A stretch of 64,000 nucleotides of DNA from Gambelia wislizenii (lineage: Eukaryota > Chordata > Lepidosauria > Squamata > Crotaphytidae): positions 253,769,187 to 253,833,186 of the forward strand of contig JAUMIR010000001.1 of assembly GCA_030847615.1 (NCBI GenBank). Reading direction: 5' to 3'. Within the stretch, counting starts at the first letter, position 1. Each line of letters starts with the position of its first letter. Shown piece after piece: positions 31,461-42,450 of this stretch. The notes beneath the pieces were generated by a model. That model did no database searches. It had not been told where the DNA came from and was given only the letters and a program-made list of their open reading frames with translations. A program made the translations under genes and the position numbers.

Positions 31461-32156
31461 GCCTTAGCCATCCCCCAAGACCACAGCCTTCTCAAGGTGA
31501 TGTACAAAATTGTTTGTCCAACCTAGTATAAGATAGTTTCTGCATTCCCACTCTGTTAAAGTATGGTGTGTGTTCTTAAGCTTTATCCCATACTGTGAGA
31601 CTTTCAGCCAAGAAAGACTTCTATTTGTTACAAAGCTGTGAATGGTTATAGATTCACACCTAAGATTCCATAAGGTACACATTTCATATATGGTTCTGCT
31701 CATTCCTTCACCACAGCTAACATGTGATGAACAGCTGTAAGGATCTTTGGAAGTGCATTGCTACACAGCATTCACGTGAATGACACGCTCAGTGTTGCAT
31801 CACGTGCGTCTGACCACATGTTGTAATCCTTAATTTCCCCAGGAGATGAAAGATGGGGGAGGGGAGGGGGGAGGCTATGTTGAAGGAGGGATGATATCAT
31901 TCCCTATCACCATAATCCTGCAGCAGGCCCGCTTCTCCTGCAAACTGTCATGGAAATTACAATAATGTATTGCACATGCCAAATGCTCTTTACATTTGGA
32001 GTTCCACAAGGAACCACAGGGCAGAAAGGAAAAGCCGTTTCATATTCTAGCTGTATTCTCAAGAAAGCATGCTTTCTTTACGGTTAAGGGACACATGGCT
32101 TCATTTCTGTCAGGAAAGGCAGTGGAATTCACAGATGTTACCACATTCATTTCCTC

Positions 32157-32188
<32 letters not shown>

Positions 32189-33010
32189 TAAGAAAAGATG
32201 GCTTCAACAGCCTTCCCTTGGATTTAAGTATCCTTTAAAAAAAAGAGAGAGAACTCATACTTGGCAATCTTGTTTGTTTCTATTGACTAGGGATATGCAT
32301 GTGTTTCTGTGAGTGTGTGTATCATTAGACTATATATTCTGCTGAATACTGTGTGCCCTGCCACCCACCCACCCATACTGTATGCATTGACTAGATGTTT
32401 TAGCAATTGGAGTTTGCTCATTGTTTCAGAATTTCTTTCTGTTGCTATAGCAACACTTTTTGTGCTTTTTCATGCCATACACAGGCACCAGTGCTTTATG
32501 ATATCTAAATACTGCATGTGCTTAAAGGCCTAGACAGCACTGGGCAATGAAACATTAAATAAAGTAAACCATCCTCGAAAATAAGAACCTCTTCCTTGTT
32601 GATGTTTGGCATACTGTCTAACTCAATATGGCATGGGTCTTCTTGATAGACAGCAGACCAGAGCCAGAACCAGACCTTACAGGGAAAAATTCTATAGCTC
32701 TAATATTACATTCACTGACAGTTCATACAGATAACAAACACAAGGATGCTATAATATATGTCCAGCCTTTGTTCCTTGTTGGCATTTACATCTGAGCATT
32801 GACAATTCCACACAAGTTTGTGCTTGTCTGATAGAGAAGCAGGAGCAAATGCTGGCTTAAATATGATTAGTCATGTTCACTGGTGTATGTCCATAAAAAT
32901 GAGGGGAGACATACATATTTTGGTAACATTAATAACAATAATCTGGAGTTGTTTACTGTCACATGTGAATGCCAACATTTTCAAAATATTGGACATTTAA
33001 AATAAAGCAT
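31461..33010. other. Unassigned spacer with a (TA)n tract
   Basis: A (TA)n microsatellite lies at 32157-32190 and a G-rich run at 31853-31872. Otherwise no recognisable repeat ends or coding frames. Confidence 0.4.
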
Positions 33011-33050
33011 ATAGAGCCAGCATAGTGTAGTGATTTGAGTGTTGGACTAT

Positions 33051-33360
33051 GGAGATTATCAGACGTGGCAAAAACCACATCAGAAGATCACGACAAGAAC
33101 AGGAATGGGGGATGTTAGCAGACGATGATGTCCTTCAGTGTCCTAGGAGCATAGCACAGGCATGAGTAAAGTGTCCCTTTTTATCAGCGGCTTGTCCCTG
33201 TCAATGAAAAGGGGAAGCCTCGTCCATGGCAGCACTATGCTCCTGGAATGACCGAGCATGTGGGCATCTGTTAATATCGCCCTTTCTGTTCCTGTGGTGT
33301 TCTTCTAGTGCAGTTGGGGATGCATTTTTTTACCACATTTCCCTGCTTCTGATAATCTCC
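33051..33360 (+). mobile_element. MITE with GGAGATTATCAGAC termini, TSD TAT, inside a SINE
   Basis: Ends GGAGATTATCAGACG and CTGATAATCTCC lie inside TAT/TAT (33048-33050 and 33361-33363). The pre-insertion SINE text is recovered by deleting the element and one TAT. Length 310 bp, no coding capacity. It resembles the partial copy at 2682-2860. Confidence 0.9.
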
Positions 33361-33377
33361 TATGATTCTGGAAACTG

Positions 33378-34003
33378 GGGGCTCATCTACATGAGAGGAA
33401 ATAATGTTAATTCCTGTGCATTTCTGCCAATTCACAGCTGCATTCTTTCATCTCCATAATGTTTTGCAAAAATGATATGCTGAGAAGCTATCCGCGGTTT
33501 GAAGTTCAGACCCCTGTGAATCAAGATGACAGCTGTAAATTAAAGCAATAGACACTGCCACCGCCGCACAGTATTTTTAATTTTTTTTTAATATTAAAGC
33601 AGAGGCATGCAAGTGCGACCTTCTGCTAAAAAAAATATTTGGGCAATCAGTGAAGCAAAAAAACTGCACAATTGCTAACTCAAAAAATCCAACAGGGTGC
33701 TTGCAGGCAGTGCTTTGCCAGAAAGCCTGCCCCTCACACACATCTGACCAATCAGATCTCTAGTTTCGCCTTCTCCAAGACTGTGCAGCAAATTGAATCG
33801 GTTGTCTTAATGGGTGCTAATGCGCATTTTTTCATATTATTTTTAAAAATATGGGGAAACCCACAAAGGCTTTTTCTGCACAGTAAATGGAGCTTTTCGC
33901 CTCCCTCCTTCTGAATAAGGTGAATCACTGTAGCATTTTGTTGGGACAAAAGTTATCCCCATCAAATTCTGTGAGGAGTATTTTCACCATCTAGACAACA
34001 CCC
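33378..34003 (-). mobile_element. MITE family A copy inside the same SINE
   Basis: Left end GGGGCTCATCTACATG and right end CATCTAGACAACACCC correspond to the ends of 44539-45174 in reverse. Shared blocks include 'gaagctatccgcggtt', 'gaccaatcagatct' and 'ggagtattttcacc'. The SINE resumes immediately after it. TSD is not clean. Confidence 0.8.
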
Positions 34004-34444
34004 AGGATTCAACCTCTTCCCTCCACACACACGCTGTGGGAACTCACTAGGTGATCTTATGTAAGTCACACTCTCTCAGGCTCAGAGGGAGGCAAAAGCA
34101 AACCACCTGCTGAACAAATTTTGCCAAGAAAACCCTGTGATAGGGTTGCCATAAGTCAGAAATGACTTGAAGGCATACGACGACGAAAACAAAACATATA
34201 CAATCTACGTGGTTTGACTTACACTGTAAACAAACATTTTTCCTTCCCCACTCCAAATTGTATAATCTCATATTAAAGCCTCAGTCTGTAAATGCCAGGC
34301 AAGTAATCTTCCCCATAAATGATCATTTCAGAAGTCTAAAGATTAATTCCTGGTTACATACTAGAGAAAAAATGCATCGTTATGCACTTGAGCAAATTTT
34401 GACTAGTTTGGAATATTGCCATATGGGTAGAGTAGAATTAAAGC

Positions 34445-34570
34445 AGGGTGGGAATATGCAGCCCTTCAGATATTGTTGGATTGCTTTTCCCTCAGCTTTA
34501 GCCAATATAGCCACTGATGGGAGTTGAAGTACAACCACATTTGAAAGGCCCACAACTTGCTCACCCCTGC
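34445..34570 (+). mobile_element. Palindromic MITE family D copy
   Basis: 'tgcagcccttcagatattgt' and 'actgatgggagttgaagt' with 'gcccacaacttgctcacccc' fit family D. Confidence 0.65.
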
Positions 34571-34889
34571 ATAAAGCAACAGCTAGTCAAATTCTGGAAT
34601 TTGGACTATGAGTTCTGAAAGTACCTTTGCAGTACATGTTTCTCTATAGATTTTAATGAGGGGCAGTAGACGTGCTGTGTATTTTTGTTTGTTTGTTTGT
34701 TTAAGGAAAGTTATGTCCTTTGCTTCAAGCTATGCTCTATGCACTTATCTGTTAATAAATGTTACCCAAACATTGTACTTGTGGAGCTTTACACCAGCTA
34801 GGGAAGTGAGCAGCACGTAAAACTTCATAATTCTACTGGCAGAATTTTTTCTATTTTTGAAGCATTTATAGTACAGGGGAAACTATTGT

Positions 34890-35110
34890 GTTATATGCCT
34901 TTAAGACATTTCCAACTTATGTCAGCTCTATGGAGAACTTAACATGGGGTTTTCTTGGCAAGATTTGTTCAGAGGAGATTTGCCTTTGCCTCCCTCTGAG
35001 GCTGAGAGAGTGTGACTTGCCCAAGATCACCCAGCGGGTTTCCATGGCCGAGCAGGGATTCGAACCTAGTTTCCCAGGGTTCAACATTTAAACCATTCCA
35101 TCTTGCTGGC
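34890..35110 (-). repeat. tRNA-derived SINE, minus strand
   Basis: On the plus strand: 'aagacatttccaacttatg', 'cttggcaagatttgttcag', 'agtgtgacttgcccaagatc' and the B-box inverse 'gggattcgaacctag'. It is the reverse complement of the (AAC)n-tailed SINE, with the head ending at about 35110. Confidence 0.85.
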
Positions 35111-35314
35111 TTGGGGAAATCATTAACATCAGGTTATACAGAGAGCAGCTTTTGAATATTCATTTATTTTATTTAAGTAATGTCTCATCACCCTTCCAGT
35201 ACAAGTATTCAGTATCAGGTACATAAATCATAGTGGTCTAAATCCAGTTAGCAGTCCCGGCTACAGTAGACCCATTGAATTGAATGATGAAGTGTAAGTC
35301 AATACCTGAGAGCA

Positions 35315-35550
35315 AGACTGGTGTAATGATTTAAGTGTTGGACTAGGACTCTTGAAGACCAGGGTTCAAATTTCTACTTGACCATGGAAACCCACTGGGT
35401 GACCTTAGGCAAGTCATACACTTTCAGCTTCATAGGAAGGCAACAGCAAATCCCCTCTGAAGAAATCTTGCTCCTCCCCCCCCCCCAAAAAAAAACCTGT
35501 GAGAGGAACACCATAACTCACAGTCACCTTGAAGGCACCCATAATGACAA
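35315..35550 (+). repeat. tRNA-derived SINE, plus strand
   Basis: 'gcaagactggtgtaatgatt', 'gttggactaggactc', B box 'gggttcaaatttcta', 'gtgaccttaggcaagtcat' and the tail text 'accttgaaggcacccataat' show a near complete copy. A C9/A9 run sits in the body at 35476-35495. Confidence 0.85.
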
Positions 35551-35826
35551 TCATAACAAAGTAAACACACATGTAAATCCCACTGGCCTACTCTACTTTG
35601 CTCTCATCTGCTCTAGCTGGGAGAAGTAATTGGAGAAGTATTTGGATCTAGGCCAACAAAATACTAAAAACAGCTATATAGCAAAAAATAGACCAGAAGG
35701 AGCAACACCTGCATTAAACACATCATTAATTAATCCATATTGACAGCATAGTCTTGTATAGATCTGCACAGAAACAAGTCTCATTGGGCCCAATGGGACT
35801 TATGCCCAGGTAAGCATGGATAGCTG

Positions 35827-36130
35827 AGGTGGGAATCCTGTGGCCCTCCAGATCTTATTGGACTGCATCAAAAGATCAAAAGCCAATGTGCTTCAGAGAT
35901 CGATCTGGAGAGATTGTTCCAAAAGAGACACCACAACATTGCAATAGCCCTCTCTCAGGAGCCAGTGTCACCCTTTGTGCTTCATATAGTGAAGGCATCC
36001 AGAGAAGTGTGCAATTTTCCCCTGACAAAGTGACAGCTTTGGAGAAGTTGCTGCCGTGGAATGCTTGCCTTCCTCAGAGCCCAGCAGTATCTCCATTGGG
36101 ATGTGAGTAATGGGGGAAAGAAGGCATATC

Positions 36131-36163
<33 letters not shown>

Positions 36164-36168
36164 GCAAG
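35827..36168 (+). repeat. MITE D remnant, spacer and (AAT)n tract
   Basis: 35827-35870 is half of family D ('ctgtggccctccagatctta'). 36132-36163 is an (AAT)n microsatellite. The sequence in between is unassigned. Confidence 0.5.
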
Positions 36169-36170
36169 TA

Positions 36171-36377
36171 CAGTGGGCCCTTGGTAATTGCTGGAGTTTG
36201 GTTCCAGAACCCCCAGTGGATATCAAAATCTGTGGATGCTCAGGTGCAGTTGAATGGTGTCCCTCATATAAAATGGCAAAATAAAGGTTTGCTTTTAGGA
36301 TTTTTTAAAAAAATATCTTTAAGCCAGGGATGGTGGAATTCATGGGTGCAGAAATCATGGATCTGGAGGACCAACTG
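36171..36377 (+). mobile_element. Tigger-like MITE with TA target site
   Basis: Left end CAGTGGGCCCTTGGTAATTG and right end GAGGACCAACTG are inverted and flanked by TA at 36169-36170 and 36378-36379. The body 'ggagtttggttccagaaccc' and 'tggatgctcag' match 4040-4270. Confidence 0.85.
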
Positions 36378-36607
36378 TATCCCTTAAGTTGGTAGTGGGT
36401 AAGAAATTTGAACTGATAGAGTCAAGATGATTTTTAAAAAGCATTTTGATAAAATCTTTCTTAGCAACAAGGGAATTTGATATTCTTTTCTTTCACAGAG
36501 AAATGTTTCTCTAGAAAGACATTTCTCAGAATCTCTCTCTGATCTTTATTTAAGCAATTGCTGCCTTGTTAATATGGTAAATCCTCATTTGCTCCCTCAT
36601 ATGAAAA

Positions 36608-36925
36608 CTATGGTTTCTTTCTCTCCCTTGTCTCATCTTCATAGCCCAACTTACTAAAAATTTCTCCAGCTCTCACTACTAATTCTTTATAATAATTTCT
36701 TTCTTCACAAGAGGAATGCTCTAATTTATTAATGAATGTCAGAAGAACTAATTTAGTTAAGTTAAATACAAAGGTTCTTGTAAATGTAACATTTGCATCT
36801 GTTTTAAGCCTTCCTAGAGGCTCTATTCTGCTTGTTTTTATTTCAGAATGTGAAGGGAGAGACAGAACTATCCACTCAATAGTTTCCTGAGAAAATTTGC
36901 TGGTCTTATTTCCCACCATTCTCAT
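36608..36925 (-). other. Unassigned 105-codon open frame
   Basis: An ATG-initiated frame preceded by an A-rich leader and running uninterrupted to a TAG. The composition is mixed (charged, with a hydrophobic block around residues 54-65), not low complexity. I do not recognise a domain. It lies between a Tigger-like MITE and a (CT)n(CA)n tract. It could be a chance frame, part of a decayed retroelement or a retropseudogene; no splice sites or promoter were identified. Confidence 0.2.
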
Positions 36926-36972
36926 TGACTAATTTTGCTGCTGCTTCTTTTTTTTAACTATTCTGTATTTAC

Positions 36973-36973
36973 A

Positions 36974-37025
<52 letters not shown>

Positions 37026-37028
37026 ACA
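36973..37028. repeat. (CT)n(CA)n compound microsatellite
   Basis: About 14 CT units followed directly by about 13 CA units. Confidence 0.95.
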
Positions 37029-37447
37029 ATTGGAGGTAACAAGATACAGCACTTCCATTGGCAAAGTGGCTTTTTATGGCTCTGAGCTCCCAGAAGAGCT
37101 TTACAGATGTTGATGTCATCATGATACATGGATTTTGGTTCTCCTGGATTCTGTAATTTGAACATAATGAGTGGATATGGCTAAAGTGGCTGAGCCTTAC
37201 TGGCAACCGTGTCATTTTACACTCAGAAACATCTGTTAGCTGAGCTCTGATATAAACCTGAACTTCAAATTACTAGGTCTAGGCTTGACTTTCCACTCTA
37301 TCCATTTTTTAATCCACTGTGGGAATGGCTATAGTAAAAGTGAACTTGCTTTCTGTTCTCACTGAGTAATCACCTCTTTGCCAAAAGTTGTTTTTTATAA
37401 CAAATTAATTCTGATTGCTTCCTCTAGACCATACAAATGGAAACTCT

Positions 37448-37988
37448 GGAGATTTTCAGATGGGGGAAATAACCCCCTCGGAGATCGGGAGAGAAACCCA
37501 GTAAGTTTCTTACTTTCACAAGAGTACCCAGCTTGTGGGGGCAATTAGCTAACACACCTTGCAAACTGTTTAATGCAGTGTAGATGTGTAAATAGCTATT
37601 GCTTAAAACAGTTTGTAAGCCACTCTGATAGCCTTGTGGCTGAAGAGCGGGGTATAAATAACTAACTAAATAAAATAAAAAAATAAAGAAATAGGGCTGT
37701 TCCACTTCCAGCGCTCTGTTTCACGCACCCCCATCCTTCTCCCAATCTCCATTTGTTCTCCCTCCGTCCTGCTTTCATTTTCCTTCTGCTATTTTTTTAC
37801 TAACGGAAGTTCTTCATTAGTAAAAAAAAAAAGTGGAAAATAGCAGAAGGAAAATGAAAGCAGGATGGAGGGGAAACAAATGGGGATCGGGAGAAGGACC
37901 GGGGTGTGCAAAACGAGCACTGGCAGCGGAACAGCCCTGTTTCTCTCCTGATCTCCGCGGGGGTTATTTCCCCTGTCTGAAAATCTCC
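37448..37988. mobile_element. Fold-back MITE, TSD TCT, with a SINE insertion
   Basis: Ends GGAGATTTTCAGATGGGG and its inverse at 37971-37988 lie inside TCT/TCT (37445-37447 and 37989-37991). Most of the left half is mirrored by the right half: 'cctgctttcattttccttct' near 37769 against 'agaaggaaaatgaaagcagg' near 37845. A SINE 3' part occupies 37503-37690. Confidence 0.85.
37503..37690 (+). repeat. 3' part of tRNA-derived SINE inside the fold-back MITE
   Basis: 'gagtacccagcttgtggggg', 'caattagctaacacacc' and 'gtaagccactctgatagcc' are the plus-strand version of 23742-23900. Flanks AGAAAC and AGAAAT may be the TSD. It is 5'-truncated, as usual for SINE copies. Confidence 0.8.
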
Positions 37989-38426
37989 TCTTTACTTCTG
38001 CATTTAGATTTTAAATTTTGGGCTTTAGAAGACCTGAGAAAAACAGAACAAGAAACCAATAAAAAGCATTACTTAAATTGTATGGCAATCAAACTACCAG
38101 AAGAATGATCCATATTGGCTCATGAGTAATGCCAATGGAGTCAAGAGAAAGCCAAGCTGCAGCTGTCCACAATCCTGACATCCCTATGCAACCGCAAGCA
38201 ACTTGTAGCATTCATGAGCTGCTTCTTTCCTGCCTTGGCATTCTGTTGTCACCCTGGATGCAGTGCAATGCAGCCAGCCACAGGGATCAACCTGACAGGC
38301 TCACTCCTTTCCAGGGCCGGTTTAAGGAATTTTGGGGGCCCCTGCAATGCTTTACTTTGGGGCCCCCATATGTTTATCTCAGATCAATGTAACCTAACCT
38401 ATTCACCGTACAGGATGTTCAGATTA

Positions 38427-38662
38427 TAGTAGGACCCCCATATCGATGGATTCATTATCCATGGAACACAAAACAGCACACCTACCATAGAGTCTTCCTA
38501 GAAAATGTGTCCTCCCTAGCCCTTTTCTAGGCCCTCCAAGGCAACTCTATGGTATTTTAAACCAGAAGTCCCATTATTTTCAATGGCGTTCACTATTATT
38601 CATGGTTTTCAGAATCCACCACCACCCCGAACCAATCCCCAGTGAATAAGAGGGGCCTACTA
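38427..38662 (+). mobile_element. Tigger-like MITE (second family) nested in the hAT element
   Basis: Inverted ends TAGTAGGACCCCCATATCG and the partner ending GGGGCCTACTA are flanked by TA. The internal 'agcccttttctaggccctcc' and 'attttcaatggcgttcacta' match 28755-28986. Confidence 0.8.
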
Positions 38663-38782
38663 TATTACATAATTTGCCACCAATAATTTAGTTTAAAAAC
38701 TGTATTATAGGTACTAACATAATATTTGTTGTTTATTAGCAATTAATGTAATGGTGTAGATTTCCTCAAAGAAAATAAAGAG

Positions 38783-38858
38783 TAGACTACAAGCTAAACA
38801 TGAGTTAGCAGTGTGATGCAGCAGCAAAAAGTGCCAATGCGATTCTAGGCTGCAAGGA
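38783..38858 (+). repeat. CR1 coding fragment inside the hAT element
   Basis: 'agtagactacaagctaaaca', 'tgagttagcagtgtgatgc' and 'ccaatgcgattctaggctgc' match CR1 at 4606-4680 and 6507-6580. Only about 75 bp are present, ending at the (GGAAA)n tract. Confidence 0.85.
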
Positions 38859-38901
38859 AGGAAAGGAAAGGAAAGGAAAGGAAAGGAAAGGAAAGGAAAG
38901 A
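38857..38901. repeat. (GGAAA)n microsatellite
   Basis: Eight to nine GGAAA units. Confidence 0.95.
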
Positions 38902-39235
38902 AGTCCTTTCTGAGGGAGACAACCCTCAAATTCCCTGTCTCTCTCTCACACACACACTCACCCTCTCCGACATGCCTCTCCCTCCAGCTTCTGCCATGGA
39001 GGGCTGCTGTTTCTTTCTCTTTCTCTTTAGTTTTGGAGAGGCTGTTTTGTTTGTTTTTTTAAAAAAAGCCAGCAGGAGGTTTTTGGAGGAGGAGAGTAAG
39101 AGGGGGGTCCTCCCGGCTGTCTCCTGGCTGTCTCCTTCATCAGATTAAGGAGGCCAACACGGGGCCCTCTCTTGACCTCGGGGCCCCCTGACAATGCTGA
39201 TTTGGCAGACAGGTTAAACCGGCCCTGCTCCTTTC

Positions 39236-39866
39236 TGCTGGAGTGTGGACTAACTTAGGGTCTTCTGTGCATGCTGCTCACTCCAGAAACAGCTCTGCTT
39301 GTGGTAGCCTGGAAATTGTATTCAAAGATATTATCTTTCTCGAACTACAGTTTCAAGAACCTCTCAAGCTAGCATAATTGGTGATAGCAGGACAACTCAG
39401 GTGGCCAACTCTCTTGGTCCCTTCTTTTCTGTTCCTTGGTTCTCCAAAGAGAGGGCTACAAGTGAGGAATGGGAATAGCAAGGAATCAGATGTTTGCTAA
39501 ACAGAAAGAGAAACTTCCTTGTGGCAGAAGAGGTTTGGCATTGGAGCAGAGTGCCCTGGAAATGTCCAAGTTCATCTGATTCATAAACAAAGCAGCCTTG
39601 GGCTAGGTTAGCATTTGATTAGGATTATCAGGGAACTCAAATATTTCCAGGAAAAACCCTTGTCTTAAACCCTTTATACTGCTCGCAGTCAGAGCTGACA
39701 AAACTGGGTCAGGTGGACCAGTGGTCTGACAGGCAGCTTCCTGGGTTCTTTGGTGGTGAGCTCTTCTTTTGCCAAAGATATTTAAGCAGAGATTAGATAC
39801 CTGTTTCTCAAAGAAGGTCCAATCGCAAGATTCATGTACTGAGTATGGGGTTGGTCTAGATGACTT
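39236..39866. other. Unassigned spacer
   Basis: No repeat terminus or coding domain recognised. Confidence 0.35.
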
Positions 39867-41045
39867 CCTTTTAAAAAAATATATTTTAATAAAAATGCAA
39901 AATACAACATACATCAAACAAGCCAACACCAATCACATTACAGACATTACAGTTTCCTAATCTAAAACACAAATAGCACATTAATTACTTCTACCTTCTA
40001 ATGGTTGGTTATAATTGAATTATAATCTTACTTTCACTTATTTGATACTTTTTTCATTTGTCTTCTGCATAACTGAATTTCATTTATAAATGAATCTACT
40101 ATATATCAATACTTTTAACTAATCAAAACCAAATTTAACATAGCTTCCCAATTTTTGCATCAAATATATTTTAATCACATTCCTGTCCTTCTTAAATTTT
40201 TATGAAGAATTCTCATTTGGTAAAATTGTTCATTTGTTCATTTTTGCAAGTTCATCAGCCAATCTTTTTGAGTTGGTATCAAAAGGTCTTTCCATTTTTG
40301 CACATATAAAAGTCTAGCTGCAATCAGCATATACTATATTGTAGTATTCTTCCATATTTCTTCTCTAACTCTCCTTCCGCGAATCCCAACAAATAAAGTT
40401 CAGGCTTCATCTGGAATTTAATTTTTAAAATTTCTTCCATCATATCATGTATACAAGTCCAATATTCCTTAGCTTTTTCAAACATCCATCACATGTGATA
40501 AAAGATTTCAGTTCATTTAAACATATCCAACATTTATCAGATAAACCTTTATCTGTTTTTTATAAACTCTCCGATGTCAAATACCATCTATACAACATTT
40601 TGTAAAAGTTTTCTTTGAAATCACAACTCAATGTAAAAAAAATTACTCCACATTTTCCCCATTGTTCTAACCTTATATCATGACCTACATTTTGTGCCCA
40701 TTTAAACCATACAATCTTTAACTTGTTCTTCTTCCATTTTAATCTTTAACAATATTTTATACATCTTAGTTATCAAATGATCATCATTCAAGCACAATTG
40801 AATGTCAAACTCTTTTTTAAAAGACTTCAATCCCAAAAAGTTTTTTATCCATCTGAAATCTTTAATTAAGTTGACAGTACAAATACCAATGGCAATTGTG
40901 CCCTTCAGATTCCAATGTATTCCATATTGATAATTTTGTATCAGCAATAGATCTCTATATGTTACCCATGTCTCTTGAGCCATTATTTCTCTTCTACAAA
41001 GGGCCTCATGGATACCTTTCAAGGCCAAAATGCTCTGGTTCCCCA
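39867..41045 (-). mobile_element. L1-type LINE 3' fragment, minus strand
   Basis: The minus-strand frame at 41046-40702 reads NQSILALKGIHEALCRREI, then TWVTYRDLLLIQNYQYG, resembling the L1 ORF2 region before the C-terminal zinc knuckle. Downstream (toward 39867) the AT-rich text is broken up, but 'ccacatttcccc', 'tcacatgtgataaaag' and an A/T tail at 39867-39895 fit a decayed L1 3' end. No frame is intact. Confidence 0.65.
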
Positions 41046-41574
41046 AATTTCCTCTTGCTCACTGCTTATGCAGTAGACGCTTTACTTTCCAGCCTCTGCA
41101 CATGAAAGCTCCACGCTTTGCTCCCCATGTCCAAGCCACACCATTTCCTTATTTAGCTTGTAAATCTGCCACCACAACTTTTAATTTTTTGCTGTACCTT
41201 GTGTCTCCCTCAGTGGTCATTGTAAAGAACTGAATTGCTCTTCCTCTTCTTTATGGCAGCATTTAGTTCACAAGTCTGCTGCTTTTCCCTTTATCTCCTG
41301 GTTGATGCTTCCATTCATACAAATTTCTGTACACCTGGTACAGACCTTGGAAAAGTTATGGTTTTGGACTGTAATGCCCAGGAATCCTCCCAACCAGCGT
41401 GGGGGTTTCTCAGAGCTGTAGTTCAAAAAGTAACTTTTCCAAACCCTGATCTGGTTTGTAGCAGTATGATACTTCCAACATTTAAATGGCTATCCCCTTT
41501 AAATTGTCACAGTTGCCTACAACTAGGAGTGAAAAATCCTTGCCAAGCTACTGAAGATCTACCACTAGATTCAA

Positions 41575-41720
41575 GGGCTTGTTTATACGAAGCTATAAAA
41601 TGTGAACTGATGTGAACTAATGCCAATTCGCAGAAGCTTTCATTTGGCTCCACAATTTTTTGGCAAGTTTGCAGGCATGCAAAGCTATCCGCGTTCGTTG
41701 TTCTAACAGACATGCCTGCA
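41575..41720 (-). mobile_element. MITE family A terminal fragment
   Basis: Starts GGGCTTGTTTATACGAAGC and shares 'gcagaagctttcatttggct', 'tttttggcaagtttgcagg' and 'aaagctatccgcgttcgtt' with the reverse of 45174-45040. The other terminus was not found. Confidence 0.75.
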
Positions 41721-41856
41721 AATCTAGGTGATGACCAGAAATGGTGACTGGGGCAGGCTTAGAGATCAGCGACCAGAAAAGGAGGGGTCAGTCCCCCATT
41801 CAACAGATTCAGCCTCACCAGCTGAAAACCAAGGCATCCCTTCCAGCTGCACGAAG

Positions 41857-41884
41857 GTTTGTGTGTGTGTGTGTGTGTGTGTGT
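41857..41884. repeat. (GT)n microsatellite
   Basis: About 14 GT units. Confidence 0.9.
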
Positions 41885-41999
41885 ACTAAATCACCTTTTA
41901 AAATGGATTTCTGCACTGCAAACCCTTCAGCTTTAACCTCTTCCTCAACTGCATGTTACAAAGAGATTGTGGCGGGCAGAGGGTCGCCCACCACCTCCC

Positions 42000-42450
42000 T
42001 TGATCACCTCCCTGGGTCTGAACAGATAATCAAACATTCACACACACCCCACAAGGCACAGTAAAAAAATGCCAGCGTCTGGGTCTTTCAAAATGCCTTG
42101 TGTGTCACTGGCTTGAAACCTTCACTCCACAGCTGCCTCTGCTTTAAGGGTTAATATTTTAAAGAGACAAGGGCAATCGCAAGCCTCTTCCCCCACACAC
42201 ACACACTCGGCTTGATTTCAAAAGGAAAGCACAGGGTTTAACCCTGATCGTTCCTGCCTTCTTCCAACTTTGTGCCGGCATCTGAGCGAAAGATCACACA
42301 TTCATTCATCACAGTAAAAAATTAAAAACTGCCAGCATCTGGGTCTTTCAAAATGCCTTATGTGTCACTGGCTTGAAACCTCACTCCACAGCTGCCCCTG
42401 CTTAAAGGGTTAACATATTAAAGAGACAGGACAAATGCAAGCCTCTGCCC
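42000..42450. repeat. Local direct duplication, two copies about 260 bp apart
   Basis: 'ctgggtctttcaaaatgcct', 'gtgtcactggcttgaaacc', 'cactccacagctgcc' and 'ttaaagagacaggac' occur at about 42070-42190 and 42330-42450. Identity is high over about 120 bp. The block does not match other repeats in the window. Confidence 0.8.

Larger units (their letters stand above)
33011..34200 (+). repeat. tRNA-derived SINE broken by two MITEs
   Basis: SINE head 'gagccagcatagtgtagtg' to 'ggactat' (33013-33050) continues as 'gattctggaaactgg' (33364-33378) and again as 'aggattcaacctcttccc' to 'ttgaaggcatacgacgac' (34004-34200). Removing two inserts restores the order seen in the complete copy at 60623-60858. 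The (AAC)n tail has become GACGACGAAAAC. Confidence 0.85.
38312..39227 (+). mobile_element. hAT-type element, 916 bp, exact 8-bp TSD
   Basis: Termini CAGGGCCGGTTTAAGG and its partner ending TTAAACCGGCCCTG are inverted and lie inside an exact CTCCTTTC duplication (38304-38311 and 39228-39235). 'ggggccccc' runs follow each end. There is no transposase. The interior carries a Tigger-like MITE, a CR1 fragment and a (GGAAA)n tract. Confidence 0.9.
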
